Shown here piece after piece: positions 36,610-47,989 of a stretch of 64,000 bases of DNA; position 1 is the stretch's first letter, and the number at the start of each line of letters is the position of its first letter. Origin of the DNA: Penicillium oxalicum (lineage: Eukaryota > Ascomycota > Eurotiomycetes > Eurotiales > Aspergillaceae); NCBI RefSeq assembly GCF_001723175.1, contig NC_064651.1, positions 2,480,001 through 2,544,000 of the forward strand, written 5' to 3'. The translations under genes were made by a program, and so were the position numbers. The notes beneath the pieces were generated by a model that made no database searches, was not told the DNA's origin, and worked only from the letters and a program-made list of their open reading frames with translations.

Positions 36610-36616
36610 TGACTCA
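36610..36616. promoter_or_regulatory. Second Gcn4/CpcA-type site (TGACTCA) before LYS12
   Basis: It lies 145 bases upstream of the ATG, a better promoter distance than the first copy. Together the two suggest cross-pathway control of lysine synthesis. Confidence 0.5.
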
Positions 36617-38396
36617 AGCCATGGCCTGCTTCCAATGCTGAGGATAGGCCGGGCATGAATGAACAGGCTTCGAAATCTTGAGAGATTCCATTTGGCCAGT
36701 GATTCGACTCCTTCATTAATTGCAGAGAAATATTTATGGGAATACTAATGATTAAATTTGGTCTAGTGGTAGTACTGCATCTCCAAGCATCGGTCATGAT
36801 ACCTACAGATGAGGTACCCTTCACGCATACCTCAGCCACCCACTACACGTATAAGTTGGAGTACATTCCGTAGGAGAATTATATCGCTGAGACCTACCAT
36901 TGTGTTGAAGGTGCTTTATCGATTTGTTTTCCATGTCCTTATATGGGAAATGACTGGGCTTTGACTCTCGGGATTGCAGGTGAGTGCTGAAGCTCCTCTG
37001 CTTCTGTATCATACTTCTTCATGCATGGCGCGGACCAACGAAACCGCACCTGCGCAACAACCTGGTCAGTGCGACTGAACATTGAAACAACCAGGACGTC
37101 TATATGGAAGTACCTGGATGTACTCTGCCGGGTGTGAAGTAGTGACGGTGACACGCGGGGACCCGAACCACGGTTTCACGCACGGTCGGGGGCCGTCTAA
37201 GAAAGTGCGGAAGGTTTTGGGAAGCTTGGAACTGGAGACGCGACTGGTGGGTTGTTTACATTTAGATCCCATTAGCGTGATCCATCTTCTAGCCATCATC
37301 TGCAGGTGCTTACGGCTGGGAACTACTCACTCCATGCATGCGCGCGCCACTTGGGGTGCTGTGCTTGAAAAGGAAATGAATGAATGCATGTGTGATGTCC
37401 TGGAGCCAGCAAGGAGGTGCTCAAACCCACACCCACCGACTATCCGATCCTGATTTCCGTCCAGAGAAGCCAAAACACTACCACAGAATTCTGTGACCGT
37501 CTCACGATTAATCATGTCCTCTCTCCTCTGCGCGTCAGGGCGACATGCAATGGACATGATTTTAACATGACTACTGAATCCGTCCCCGAAGGAGCAGCAG
37601 CTGTCTAAGCGCACCCACTTGTCTAGAATCAAGAGACCTGGCATGATATCATTCGCTCCCGACAGAAAAGATCTAGAAGGGAATGGAGTGGGTTTGGTTA
37701 GATTGTTACAGACAAATGAAGTCCGCAACCTCCGAAGTGACCCCTGAAAGAAAGACGAAACCAGGAGATTCTCCCAAAAAAAGGAGCTCCAAGGAAGCTA
37801 TGGGCCATCCTTAGCTCGTTCTAGTCCACCTCTAGGGGCCTCCATAAGTGGAGATCGGCGTCGCAATAGGCTGGCAGGCGTACTTATGATTAGCAGTTTA
37901 GCATCTATTCCGTACTGGAGAACTGGAGAACTGGAGACCAGTCCGTCTTTGGTCCTGCGTGAACTGGCTAAACTGCACCAGCAACTAAAAAGGCCGGTGG
38001 GTTGGTAGGGCCAGCTGGGTTTCACACGCCGCCATTGGACGCGCCAAAGAATCACTAGCGTATCGGTTTCTAGGCTGAGCTCTTTTTACCTTTAAACCTT
38101 GCGATCTCTCCCTTTTCCTTTGCCTCATGACCCACGGACTATCGTCTCATTCTCGCATCACCGTTCTCTCCTCTCACAGCTTCTTCTTCTGAGGAGCAGG
38201 AGGGGGACTGCGTCCACTGAGCGTTGATCGTCGTCACATCCACGCCTTCTGCACACACCACCCGTGCACTCTCCGCATCTCCTGTGCAACTGACCGGCCG
38301 ACTAGCCTTCAGCACTCTCTCCTCCCCCTCAATTCGAACCCACCGTTCAGACCCTCCCCCTCTCTTCAGTCTGCGCCTTGCCCTTCGATTCAGATC

Positions 38397-40397
38397 ATGT
38401 CGGACAACAACAGTCACCCTGGGGTGCGCAGCCTCCTTGCAAAGTTCGAGAATAGTCAAAGCCCCATCACCTCTCCTCCTTCTCGTGGCCGGTCCCCCGT
38501 CGGCTCTGATACTTCCAGCTCGGCCAGACAGCTTTCCAAAGTCCGGGCCAGCTTTGTGACGGTGGAGGGCGCACTTCAGTCAAGTCCCGGCTCACCCTTG
38601 AGAAAGACAAGTGGACCTAGCGGCCGGAGCGATAGTCCTGGATTCTTTGGACCGACAATCAACACCAAGGAGATTGAGTCGCGTCGTCAAACCAATGTCA
38701 TTTCACCCACACCTGTCAGCTCAGACAAGTCACCCACAAGTGTCTTGAGTGGCGGAGAAAGCGAAGGTGCTGAAACGAGAAACGCGATCGGCACAAACGA
38801 AAAGGTGGTTCCAAATGGCCCTGTGACGCAGGTGCCCGCCGGGAATGCGGCTTCGGCGCAGTCTGAGCCCACACAGAGAGACCAGCCACTTCCAGCCAGA
38901 ATGCCTTCTTCAAACGGTGAAAAGAAAGACGTGACAAAGCCTGCCCACAAGCGGTCCACGAGTGTTCAAGACAGACAGAACAGCACTCAGATGACCACTA
39001 CCGCCGCTTCCCAAAAGATGTCTGGCAGTCAAGGAGGCGCCAAACCTCAATCGGCTCGTGAGCTGGCAAAGGAAAGAGCCAATGCTCTTGCCCACAGGCC
39101 GAGCCGTCCCTCTCTCAATAATGCCTCCAAGGCCACGACCCGGCCAACAAGAGGCGCAACCCCCTCTGCAGATCCGCAGAGAGCCACTGCAGGCAGCTCC
39201 ATCACCAACGAGGCAAGGTCACCAGCACGGTCTGCCCGCCTGACAAGCTCGGCCACCGCCCATAAACAATCTCTCCACAACGCCAAGGGTGGAGGTGCTG
39301 GCACTGCGCCGGGCCGCACTGAGAAGACAGCTTCGTCCCTCAACCGGAAGCCCTCGACATTAAAGAGTGCTGCGAGCCCTGCGGCGGCGGTTCGGCGACA
39401 AGCTTCTCGCCCCTCGCTACCCGCTCAACACGCAACAGAGCGTCCCAGCTCCCGAGTCAGCAACGTTGGCACCAAACCCGTGAATGAGGGATTCCTGGCC
39501 CGAATGATGCGACCCACGGCCAGCTCGGCAAGTAAGACCCAGGATAAGTCCGAGGTCAAGGCTCCTCTCCCCAAGTCGACCGCAGCATTCAAGGCCCCTC
39601 GACCGTCCGCCGCGCGCCCTGCGGACCGTACCACGCAGCAGAGCAAAGCCAAAGTTCCCGCCGCAAAACCACACCAGGAAAAGGCCCAGGTACCAAGAAA
39701 GGATCGTTCCACTGAAAGAGGTCAGCCTAAGCCCACTGAGAAGCAACTAGGGGGGGAGAGTACCATTCAGGATGCTGCGGTTCCAACACCCGAGGAGGAC
39801 TCTGCCACTCAGCCCCAGGAACCTGTGCCTGACAAGGCTGCGGACAGCTCGATCGAAGATGCTGCCAAGGATGCACACCTCGAGCCGTCACCAGAGCCAA
39901 TTGAGCAGTCAGAGACCGGCGTTGCAGATGAGGTGCCTGAAGTTGTGGAATCCACCACGGACGCCACTACCGGTGCCTCGCCAGACTCTCATGAGGCTGA
40001 GACCACCGTCGAAACGGAGAGCAAGAACCAGGATATGGTTTCTGTCGCAGATGGCGAGACTGAGCCGTCCCAGCCTCTTGCGCAGGCTCAATCAAACGAG
40101 GGCATCGACCTTGAAACTATTGTTGAGCCCACTGAGTCCCTCGTCGCCGAGGATGCTACTATGGTTGCGACTCATGAACCATTGATCACGGACAACGGAT
40201 CCCAGAAGCCTGAGCAGACCATGACCCCCGACTTGCTCCCTAACAACAAGGGGGTCGACTACACAATGGACCTTGGCTCAAGCCAGCCTTCCAACCCGAT
40301 TGAGGAGTCAAAAGAGTCCATCCTGGTTGAGGAGCCTGGAAAGCAGGGCAAGTCGGATGCTGATGACATTGACTTTGCTACTCTCGCCCTCAGCTAA
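38397..40397 (+). CDS. Ser/Pro/Ala-rich disordered protein, unrecognised
   Basis: A single-exon frame of 666 aa after a long CT-rich leader. The N-terminus (GVRSLLAKFENSQSP and KVRASFVTVEGAL) looks like the only conserved, motif-like part. The middle is basic and rich in Ser, Ala, Pro, Arg and Thr, and the last 200 residues are strongly acidic (Glu, Asp, Thr). The switch from basic to acidic along the chain suggests a cytoskeletal or scaffold protein, but this is a guess. There is no signal peptide or membrane span. Confidence 0.85.
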   Translation: MSDNNSHPGVRSLLAKFENSQSPITSPPSRGRSPVGSDTSSSARQLSKVRASFVTVEGALQSSPGSPLRKTSGPSGRSDSPGFFGPTINTKEIESRRQTNVISPTPVSSDKSPTSVLSGGESEGAETRNAIGTNEKVVPNGPVTQVPAGNAASAQSEPTQRDQPLPARMPSSNGEKKDVTKPAHKRSTSVQDRQNSTQMTTTAASQKMSGSQGGAKPQSARELAKERANALAHRPSRPSLNNASKATTRPTRGATPSADPQRATAGSSITNEARSPARSARLTSSATAHKQSLHNAKGGGAGTAPGRTEKTASSLNRKPSTLKSAASPAAAVRRQASRPSLPAQHATERPSSRVSNVGTKPVNEGFLARMMRPTASSASKTQDKSEVKAPLPKSTAAFKAPRPSAARPADRTTQQSKAKVPAAKPHQEKAQVPRKDRSTERGQPKPTEKQLGGESTIQDAAVPTPEEDSATQPQEPVPDKAADSSIEDAAKDAHLEPSPEPIEQSETGVADEVPEVVESTTDATTGASPDSHEAETTVETESKNQDMVSVADGETEPSQPLAQAQSNEGIDLETIVEPTESLVAEDATMVATHEPLITDNGSQKPEQTMTPDLLPNNKGVDYTMDLGSSQPSNPIEESKESILVEEPGKQGKSDADDIDFATLALS

Positions 40398-41727
40398 GCT
40401 TTTCCTTGCTCATCCACCATCTTCTCTTCATATTTCAGCGCATTTCTGGTCATTTTAATTTCGTTTTTACACCTCCCATTTATTCAGGAAACTGCTTCGC
40501 GGCGGGGCTGATCTTCAGAGAGCCAAACTCTCCACGAGCTCTCACACTTTTCCCAGCATGCTTTTTCGATCATCCGAGGAAGCCTCCTGCTTTTCCAGCT
40601 TCCTTGTCTTTTTGCCTATTCATCTTTGTCTTGATTTGATCGAGAGCATTGTGGTTTTTATTTGAGCGAATCATTCTGCATTCTTCGGGTGAGCACAGTA
40701 TACTTCACTTCTCTGTCACGGTTCTTTGAAGAGGGCCGAATCAGTCCTCGTGTATCAATAGAAAATTTTCTCATTTCTTGGGATAATTGCTGGTTCTTTT
40801 TTATTTCATGTGCAAATGTAATGTACTTAGCATCAATTGTCGGCTACATCACAAGGTAGCACAACGTTTCACGGTGGATTGACTCGTGTACGTTAGTCAT
40901 TTCAAAGGCTTCACGAATTCGGATGCGGAGCATTGAAGCCCGGCTAGGTATTTTTTTTTTTCGTGCAACAAGGTTGCGGGCTCACCTTCGCTCGTAAACA
41001 GGCATGATCGTTAGACGACCCGAGCAATAATCCCCATGGACATGCAAGAGGGACGGCAAAACAACCATCAAATTGGGACAAGCAAGTCTCTCACCGATGG
41101 TTCGTAAGTTGATGAGAAACTTGAAACGTTTTAACTGGTCTTTTCTTGACATGGAACAGAAACATACGAGCATATTTGAAAAAATAACATCAAAACAGCC
41201 AACCCAACCAAAATGAAGGGTTCAACCATGAAAACATAAAGTACACCAAAAAAAGACAGTGCCAACAAAAAAAAAGAGTCCATCAATGGGTATATCGACC
41301 TTGATATAGTTGGTTGATAGATAGTTACTGCCGAATAGTGCGAGCTGGGCTGAGTTCATGATTTTGGGGGATGGAATGTCGCCAAAGTTGGGTGAAATGC
41401 CAACGAGCAGGCCATCATCAAGTCTGAGTTGTCCTGAGAGGAAGGCCGATTAATCCTGCATCGGTCATCTGGTCTGGTTGGTGTTTTCAAACATCATCCC
41501 CAGGGGCGCAAGGACTGTGAATCATGTGAATCCCAGGGGGAAATGAGCCTGGGCTAATGTCAGACGGTGTCCGGATTTACCATGTTGGAAGATCCGGCTC
41601 CTGAGGTCATAGGGGGTCTCGTAAAGTTGAGCCACGATCTTGACGAATCCGAGTATGGCTGGAACAACACTTGGACAAATATCGTTCCAAAACGGGATTG
41701 AGAACTTGAAGCACATGACCTGGCTTC
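40398..41727. other. Intergenic region between convergent genes
   Basis: About 1.3 kb with T-rich and A-rich runs (for example 40950-40960 and 41267-41276). Likely 3' UTRs of the two flanking genes. No gene supported. Confidence 0.5.
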
Positions 41728-42654
41728 TCAATTCTCGGAGAATCTCACCCGGCGGCGACGGTCACTGATCAATTTCTCCGTGTCAACATAGAGACGGTCG
41801 AAGAATTTCATCGCACTGGCATCCTTTAGGATCTTGGCAACTTGAGTGCCAGCCGAGATCAACTGTAGCACGTTACGGTCGTCCTTGACAGGTCTGGAGC
41901 TGTGCTTGGCAGCGTGGCGCATTTCCAAGGAATTTTCCAGAACAGTGATGAGTTGCTTGATCTGGCCATTGTGAAGGGCATGACGGGGAATGCGTCGGCG
42001 AGTTGCCAATCTCTTCATGAGGTGAACCCATTCATTCCACTCACGGTCAGAGGGAACCTGAACTGGCCTTTTGTCCTGTTCAATGGGGATGGGGAACTTA
42101 TAATAGGCGAAGAAATCAAATGCACACTTGGACAGGCGGTCGTTGATTTCGTGCAGAATACGATCTTGCTCCGCAGCATCAAGATTAGTGGGAAGTGAAG
42201 GAAGCTCCGCTTCCCGGGCGGGAATATCACTCGGAGCAACTGGATCCAAAATTTGGTGAGGGCCATCAAATTCGTCTCGGTTGGAGGATTGTCTCTGGGA
42301 GACATAGCGGGTGCTACCACCGTGGCTTGCATCGGAGGCTCTCCGACCAGTTCTTTCCACGATGTATTCAGGGCTTTCCGGGGGATTCAGTGACCTGGTA
42401 TCATGGCGAGAGACCTCTTGCGGCATTTGCAGAGGCATGTTCCAGTCCGGGTACATGGAAGCTGGGGCGATGAGCTGTCCAGTGGGGGGATAAGATAATC
42501 TTCCTGTGGGCTGGGAGAAAACATGGCCATGACTATCCATGGGGGAAGAAAAGCCATGGTACTGGGCGCGAGCTTCATAGTCCATCATTTCGAGTTGTCG
42601 GTTATCCCTCACATAGGCCCGTGGGGTCGATGGTGCCCTTCTTACACTTAGCAT
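41728..42654 (-). CDS. Conserved-looking hypothetical protein, N-terminus uncertain
   Basis: A 308 aa frame. The first 130 residues are polar and rich in Pro, Tyr and Met. From about residue 155 it looks folded and mostly helical (AEQDRILHEINDRLSKCAFDF, then WNEWVHLMKRLATRRRIP, then LITVLENSLEMRHAA). It ends with a basic RRRRVRFSEN, a second RVxF-type PP1-docking motif in this window. Upstream on the minus strand a GTATTT donor near 42759 and a TTCAG acceptor near 42676 hint at an earlier exon whose frame I could not settle, so the real start may lie farther upstream. I do not recognise the family. Confidence 0.7.
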   Translation of the reverse strand: MLSVRRAPSTPRAYVRDNRQLEMMDYEARAQYHGFSSPMDSHGHVFSQPTGRLSYPPTGQLIAPASMYPDWNMPLQMPQEVSRHDTRSLNPPESPEYIVERTGRRASDASHGGSTRYVSQRQSSNRDEFDGPHQILDPVAPSDIPAREAELPSLPTNLDAAEQDRILHEINDRLSKCAFDFFAYYKFPIPIEQDKRPVQVPSDREWNEWVHLMKRLATRRRIPRHALHNGQIKQLITVLENSLEMRHAAKHSSRPVKDDRNVLQLISAGTQVAKILKDASAMKFFDRLYVDTEKLISDRRRRVRFSEN

Positions 42655-44702
42655 CCGTCCAGGAAGCAGCTGAACCCCGGGTTATAGTTTTTTTTCCCTT
42701 TTCCTTCCTTCTTTCACGCACAGACAGAAGGGGTCAGAGAGTATGATGAGAGGAAATACCTTGATCGGTGAATAACAGGAGAGCTTCCTGGTGGGTTGTA
42801 CATTGGGTGTTGAGCCATAGCGCTGTTGTCAGGGATAGCTCGCACATCAAGTCAGCCAATGCCTTTCACGGGGACTAGAGATTAAGCATATCTTGGGCAG
42901 AGGTGCGATGGAATTTGAATCAAGACTGGGCAATACTGAGATTTATAGGGTGGTTTTTGAGAAAGTGCTGACCTGGAGCGAGACGCAATCTCCAATTTGC
43001 TGCTGACTGAACCTGTCCGGTGACAACGAGCCTGTGCTGCAAATTGTGGCTGGAAGCCAACCGGAACAGCCGTCAAGGGGGGGTGAATAGCAGGAACCAT
43101 GAAGGCAGGAGACTTGATAGAAATGTAACGGCTTTGAAGGAAGGAAAGGGCTGAAGAAAATACTAAGCTCAAAGAGGGTGTTGGGCTCTATTATAAGTCG
43201 GCGAGAGCGATCGTGTGCGAGGTGTATCATTTTTACTGCGCTGAGACATCCCAGTCATTAAGCAGAGCACAGCTTTGGAGACCAGAGGAGCCCGGATCCA
43301 GCGTTTTTGGTAGGCGTGCCTGACGCCGCCTCCTGAATTCAACCTTCGTAGTGGTGGAAGAGCCGCTCCAGAAGTCAGCAACGGGGGAGGGTGGAGAGTG
43401 ACCTTTGGCGAATGGCACCGATGTTGTGGTGGGTTGAAGCTACTCGGTGGCATCCAATTGCAGTGGATGAACAGGGAACCTCCTGGTTGGATTGATGCCG
43501 GAAATGCATGTACGTGTGTATTGAGCAGATCTCGATCGATCGAGACGGTTTACAATGCACAGTGACTCTCTATTCGTATTTGGGATAGACTGGGGCAGCA
43601 ATTCCCACCATTTGCGTCTGATGCACGGGGAAGGACTTAGTGTACCCACTTTCAATCCACATACAAGGACTGTGTCGTGCAAACGATCTCCAGTTACATG
43701 CTATCGGAGATTTTGCTCGCTGATGGCGCCGAACAAATTGGAACGGAATCGCCAAAGTCAATACGGCGCCACCGGGGACAGGCAGTAAGCCTGGGCTGCA
43801 GTCTTGGGCAGCAACTTGGGTAGGAAGACATTGCAGGACCATTGGGCCTCGAATGTACCTGATGGTGGTGGTGGACCGACTCCATCGGTGGAAGATCTGC
43901 ATAAATGATTGCGCAGCCACTTTTGTAGATGGAACGTCGAAAAAAGAATCCATAGGACTTGTCAAGACTAGACATCCGTCGGAGAAAGAAGTTGGAGCAC
44001 CACACCCACGACGTCTGGAAACGACTTTCTTTAGCCGCCTTTAGGCTGCGAGCACGTGTTCTTTGCGACATCTTCTCCAATGGGGCTCTGCTCCTCTATG
44101 TTGCTCTTCGTTTTGGCTCTGGATCACAGGATGGATTCCAAGCGTTTCGGTCACAATTACACAGAATCCCTCAGATGCCCTTGAAGTTTGGGCATGAGAA
44201 ACTGTCAATCCCTTGGAGCCCAATCAGCGCACGGATCATTTCATACCATCGAAGCGATCGACAGAGACCCCATAGAGAGATTGAAACATCTATTGATTAC
44301 TCCACAGGGAAGTAAACTGAAGGCCGTTGAGAAAAAGGACCTTCGTATTCCAAGAAGCTATAGATTCCGGGGTTTGATCCTGGGCTGTGAAACTAGGACG
44401 CATCCCACAACTGACGAGACGCGAATGGTGTATCAGGCCGGCGGATAGTGACAAGTCCACATGGTCAGAGCGATACATATCGCGAGCCATACAAATGCAA
44501 ATGCAGTGGAAAGCAAAATTGGTAGGGCTCACTGGAAGAACGCCCCTGATGCTAATTGGATAAACCACTCCCCTCGGGTAGGCATAAACTCATCACAGAC
44601 GTACGGGTCATGTCTTGCATAGTTTGCACTGCAAAAAATGCACTGGTCATCATCAACTTCCTGTGCAAAGCCTTGACGAGGAAGTCTCGAGTGGTTGGAA
44701 GC
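42655..44702. other. Intergenic region, possible upstream exon near its left end
   Basis: About 2 kb. The first 200 bases may include a 5' exon of the minus-strand gene ending at 41728. Frames at 43169-43453 (-), 43570-43965 (-), 43694-44080 (-) and 43959-44315 (+) overlap and have no motif. No other gene supported. Confidence 0.45.
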
Positions 44703-46176
44703 CTAGTCAGTAGGCTCGGAGGCTGGTTGTGAAGACCGAATGGGGTGCGGGGGAAGTTTCACACCTATCCGATCGGCATAATCCTGTCGACGGGTCATTG
44801 CAGGATCAGTCGCCACATTATCGTCTCTTTGTACACAAAAAATATGAGAAATTGACAAGAGAAAAAAGACTGGAGAGCGAGCCCGCAGAGAAAGGCGTAT
44901 TCCTCGGGCGAACGCTTCACTACTTACCTGACAGCTCAGTCGAATCCCAGTCTCAAGGTCTACCAGGGGCTGATACTTCAAAATTGACTTTGCCTTGTCG
45001 CCACTGGCATATCGCACCGCGCAGGCGTCTTGTACACTTCCACGACTTAGAGTGGTGGAAGATCCTGTCGCCCAAGTGGCCAATTCGCAAACCAACCCCG
45101 CGAAGTATGCCAGACCTTTGGGGATATGAAACTCCCAGGACGGAATGTGACCGAAATGTGCCCAAATAGCCAAGCAGAAATCTCGAAATGTGATCGGCTC
45201 GTTGTTCTGAATGAAAAATGCTTCCCCGGCTGCCGTTCGTGATGTCACCAGGTTCTCGGCTGCAAGGACATGGGCGTCTGCGACGTTATCCACATGCGTG
45301 ACATCCCAGAGATTGAAACCGTCTCCAATCACAAACGGAGTCTCCCTTTTAGCAATGCACGCGTGGATAGAGGGTATCAGCTGATAATCTCCCGGTCCAA
45401 AAAGAACAGAGGGCCGCAGAGAGCAGGTTGCCAGCATATCGTCGGAGGCCTCAAGGACATGAGCCTCTGCCGCTGCCTGCGCAATTGGCTTTGGTCAGCA
45501 GGTTGACATTCATACTGGGAAATGGGGCATAAAATGAACAGTCATGAATAGAATATTGGCATATCACCTTGGATTCGCCGTATATCAGTGAGGTAGACGA
45601 TCTGGGCCATTCCTCGCTGATATTGGCGTATGGAAACCTCATGTCATCGGTGGTCACGCAGCAACTGCTCGTATAGACGAAAGCCCGAGCACCATACTTT
45701 TTGGCTGCGTCAAGCAGGTTCAGAGTACCCTGAACATTAACCTTCCACACGGTGCTCTCCATGCGCCGTTTAAATCGATCGGCAAGAGGCGGCACAATAC
45801 CCGCTGTGTGGAGGACAATGTCTGGCTTGGTCAATTTGAAGGCTTCGAGAACTTCGTCTGCTTTGGTTACATCAACTTTTAAAAATTCAATACTCCGGGA
45901 CCAGCTTTGATGGGTTCGAGGCGGATTCAAATCGATGACTGTAACAGAGCAACGAGGGTACTTCTCCGCAAGCCGACGCACTATGGCTGCACCTACGAAC
46001 CCGGTGCCTCCAGTGACCAAGACTTTCTTTGAATCCAGTAGAATAACAGGGCCAGGCATGGTTGTATGACTCGGCTTAGTGACGGCAAACTCCATTGACC
46101 CACTTGAGAAGTCCAAGATATTGTTGGTGCTGGACGCCGTTAACGTGGCAGTAGCACTGAACCAAGGATCATCCAA
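44703..46176 (-). CDS. Erg26/3-beta-hydroxysteroid dehydrogenase-like, short-chain epimerase/dehydrogenase
   Basis: Three exons, 46176-45568, 45476-44928 and 44783-44703, give 412 aa. The Rossmann start is KKVLVTGGTGFVGAAIV at about residues 49-65, with an NAD(P)-binding Asp in TVIDLNPP. The catalytic Tyr and Lys are in YGESK at the end of exon 1, continuing AAAEAHV in exon 2. RPSVLFGPGD, WDVTHVDN and ENLVTS follow as in C-3 sterol dehydrogenases and 3-beta-HSDs. The last exon ends DYADRIGVKLPPHP. Members oxidise C4-demethylated sterol intermediates or other hydroxylated substrates. The first 42 residues may be extra, since a later ATG (MPGPVILLDSKK) would give a more usual start. It is one of several such paralogues typical of these fungi, so a core ergosterol role is not assured. 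Confidence 0.85.
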
Positions 46177-46633
46177 GTCGCGTGACTCCAGCTACCGTGA
46201 CTGCTAGCATGTGATGTGCGACATTCGGGCCGAACATGACAGCTTCTCAAGACTGCAAGGGATGACTGCATGTCTTCCCGGGTAACACTTGCTTAAGGGA
46301 GCATTCCGTCGTGGAAATCAACAGTCTGAAGACCATTCTTTCAGTCATAATCTATACATGGCGCTCAAGATTAAGCGGCAGCTCTGCAGTTGCCCCGGAG
46401 CGGAGCGTGGGAAAATGCGGTAAACGCAAAACAGCTAATATACAGATCCAGAATGGAGCAGTCATTCCAACAGTCGCAAAAATAAGACCGATCTTAAGAG
46501 AAGATCCCGCTGCGGTAAATCAAACAGAAACTCCAGGGTAAATGCAAGACAAGGGAAACAGATTGAGAAGCGCCGAGATTCAACTTCGAGGAGAGAGAAG
46601 CAACACCCGCAATTTTTCGGCATCTCAAAGTTT
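46177..46633. other. Short intergenic region between the dehydrogenase and uS8m genes
   Basis: About 460 bases, probably the promoter of the dehydrogenase and the 3' UTR of uS8m. No gene supported. Confidence 0.5.
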
Positions 46634-47146
46634 TTAAAGCACTCTGCAGAGAACCAAGCCTCCGATCTTCTTTTCGACACATTCACGGGCCTCCAAAACG
46701 CCTCGGTCCGTGGAGAGATAGAGACTCTCACCGGGCGAACGTAGTCCCTCCACATGGTTGGCTTCATGTCCACGAACAACACGGCGCAGTTCTTCAACGT
46801 TCAGGTTGATTCGGCGTGTGGGCTTGCTGACCATCTGCACCTTGCCCAAGACCGACTCATTCTGCCAATATTTCAGGCCCAACCAGAGACGACGGGAGGC
46901 AACATTGTCGCGAGTGATAGGCTCGACTCCTTCGATCTCGTCATTCGCAGTTGGATGGCCGAGAATGGGGTGGATTGGGGGTGGTGTCGGACCGCCGCGA
47001 ACCACGGAGGATATGTATCCGGAGTTTTGAAGGGCCTGGCACAGCTTCAGGTGAAGATTGCTGTTCGGGATCGACGTGAGACTGAGACGTGCCTTGGTGG
47101 CATTGTTCAGGTGAGAGCACACGGAGGCAAGGTTGACGAGAGACAT
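46634..47146 (-). CDS. Mitochondrial ribosomal protein uS8m (S8)
   Basis: A single-exon frame of 170 aa. It begins MSLVNLASVCSHLNNATKARL and has the S8 pattern: an N-terminal domain with ALQNSGYISSVVRGG, then a C-terminal part with RRLWLGLKYWQNESVLGKVQMVSKPTRRI and the LSTDRGVLEA ending that binds 15S/16S-type rRNA. The length suits the fungal mitochondrial form (yeast MRPS8 is about 155 aa). It is part of the small subunit of the mitochondrial ribosome and is made in the cytosol and imported. The N-terminus is mildly basic without a classical long presequence. Confidence 0.92.
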   Translation of the reverse strand: MSLVNLASVCSHLNNATKARLSLTSIPNSNLHLKLCQALQNSGYISSVVRGGPTPPPIHPILGHPTANDEIEGVEPITRDNVASRRLWLGLKYWQNESVLGKVQMVSKPTRRINLNVEELRRVVRGHEANHVEGLRSPGESLYLSTDRGVLEARECVEKKIGGLVLCRVL

Positions 47147-47989
47147 GTTGGTATGATTGTTGAAAACGATGAGCCCTTCAGGGACTGCTCGATCGGACCG
47201 GGATCCGAAAACGTTCGGGGTTTTTCAACGTATACGGCGGGAACGCGTTTAGCAAATTGTTCCCCGGATGAAGGCCTCAGGGTCGGGATATGTTGAGCTT
47301 GCGTGTGCGCAACTTGAAGAAGCCACTGTTCAATGTTGTTGTGAATCACAGGAACGTTTAACGCTTAGCTGGGCGGGTAATGAATATGTCCGCGAGACCG
47401 CACCTCCTCGCGATGGAAATTTTCGGAGAAACCATGTCTCCGGCCACGCAGCAAAGGATTCGCCAGTTGGCTCAGCCCGCAAATCACGAAGACCTGCACT
47501 AGCTTCTAGGTACCCTTTGATGACTTGACCACGCTTCTGTCAACAAACTCTTCCAGCTAGTCTGAATCAATCCATTCTACACTTGGAAGTCAGCAAATAT
47601 ATCACGCTGCACTACTTGGTTTTGGAATCCTCCATCGCCCAGATTTGAGTCAGGTACCCGCTACTGATTGCCATCGGTGGCTTGTACACGACCATCGGGA
47701 TAGTACGACGTAGTTCCGTTCATGTTTGCTGGACAGCTCCCACCAAGGACAGTCTAGCGCAGCGATCCTATCACATCACGTTCGCTAAGCGCCCACGTAG
47801 AGGTCAGCGGCAGCTACTCCTCAGTGTCTGCAGCTCCGACTATTTAGCCCCTCATTTAAAAAGTACCGTGGCTGCAGGTCGTGAAATTATTATCTTTGCG
47901 CCTTCGTCCTTCGGCCTGGCTTGAGTATTTCACCTCAAAGCCACTCTTCACATTTACGAATCTACGAGTCTACCCCGTTAATAGACGAG
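47147..47989. other. Divergent intergenic region, uS8m and the Pro-rich protein
   Basis: About 840 bases. Frames at 46754-47296 and 47268-47528 on + are shadows or random. It probably holds two promoters. Confidence 0.5.

Larger units (their letters stand above)
36466..38396. other. Divergent intergenic region, LYS12 and the Ser/Pro-rich protein
   Basis: About 1.9 kb. It has the two TGACTCA sites near LYS12, a short tandem decamer (GAACTGGA-type) at 37916-37940, and a CT-rich leader at about 38100-38396 before the next gene. A tRNA-like A-box near 36757 is not followed by a proper T arm. No gene supported. Confidence 0.5.

Noticed and set aside
36757..36830. tRNA-like sequence with a good A-box (TGGTCTAGTGG) before LYS12, like the 5' half of tRNA-Pro
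   Set aside because: No proper T arm, no acceptor-stem pairing and no B-box follow. At best a 5' tRNA fragment.
37916..37940. Tandem GAACTGGA-type decamer repeat, about 2.5 copies
   Set aside because: Too short to be more than ordinary microsatellite-like sequence; noted in the intergenic entry only.
46754..47296. 180 aa + frame over the uS8m gene
   Set aside because: Antisense shadow of uS8m, which has clear S8-family features.
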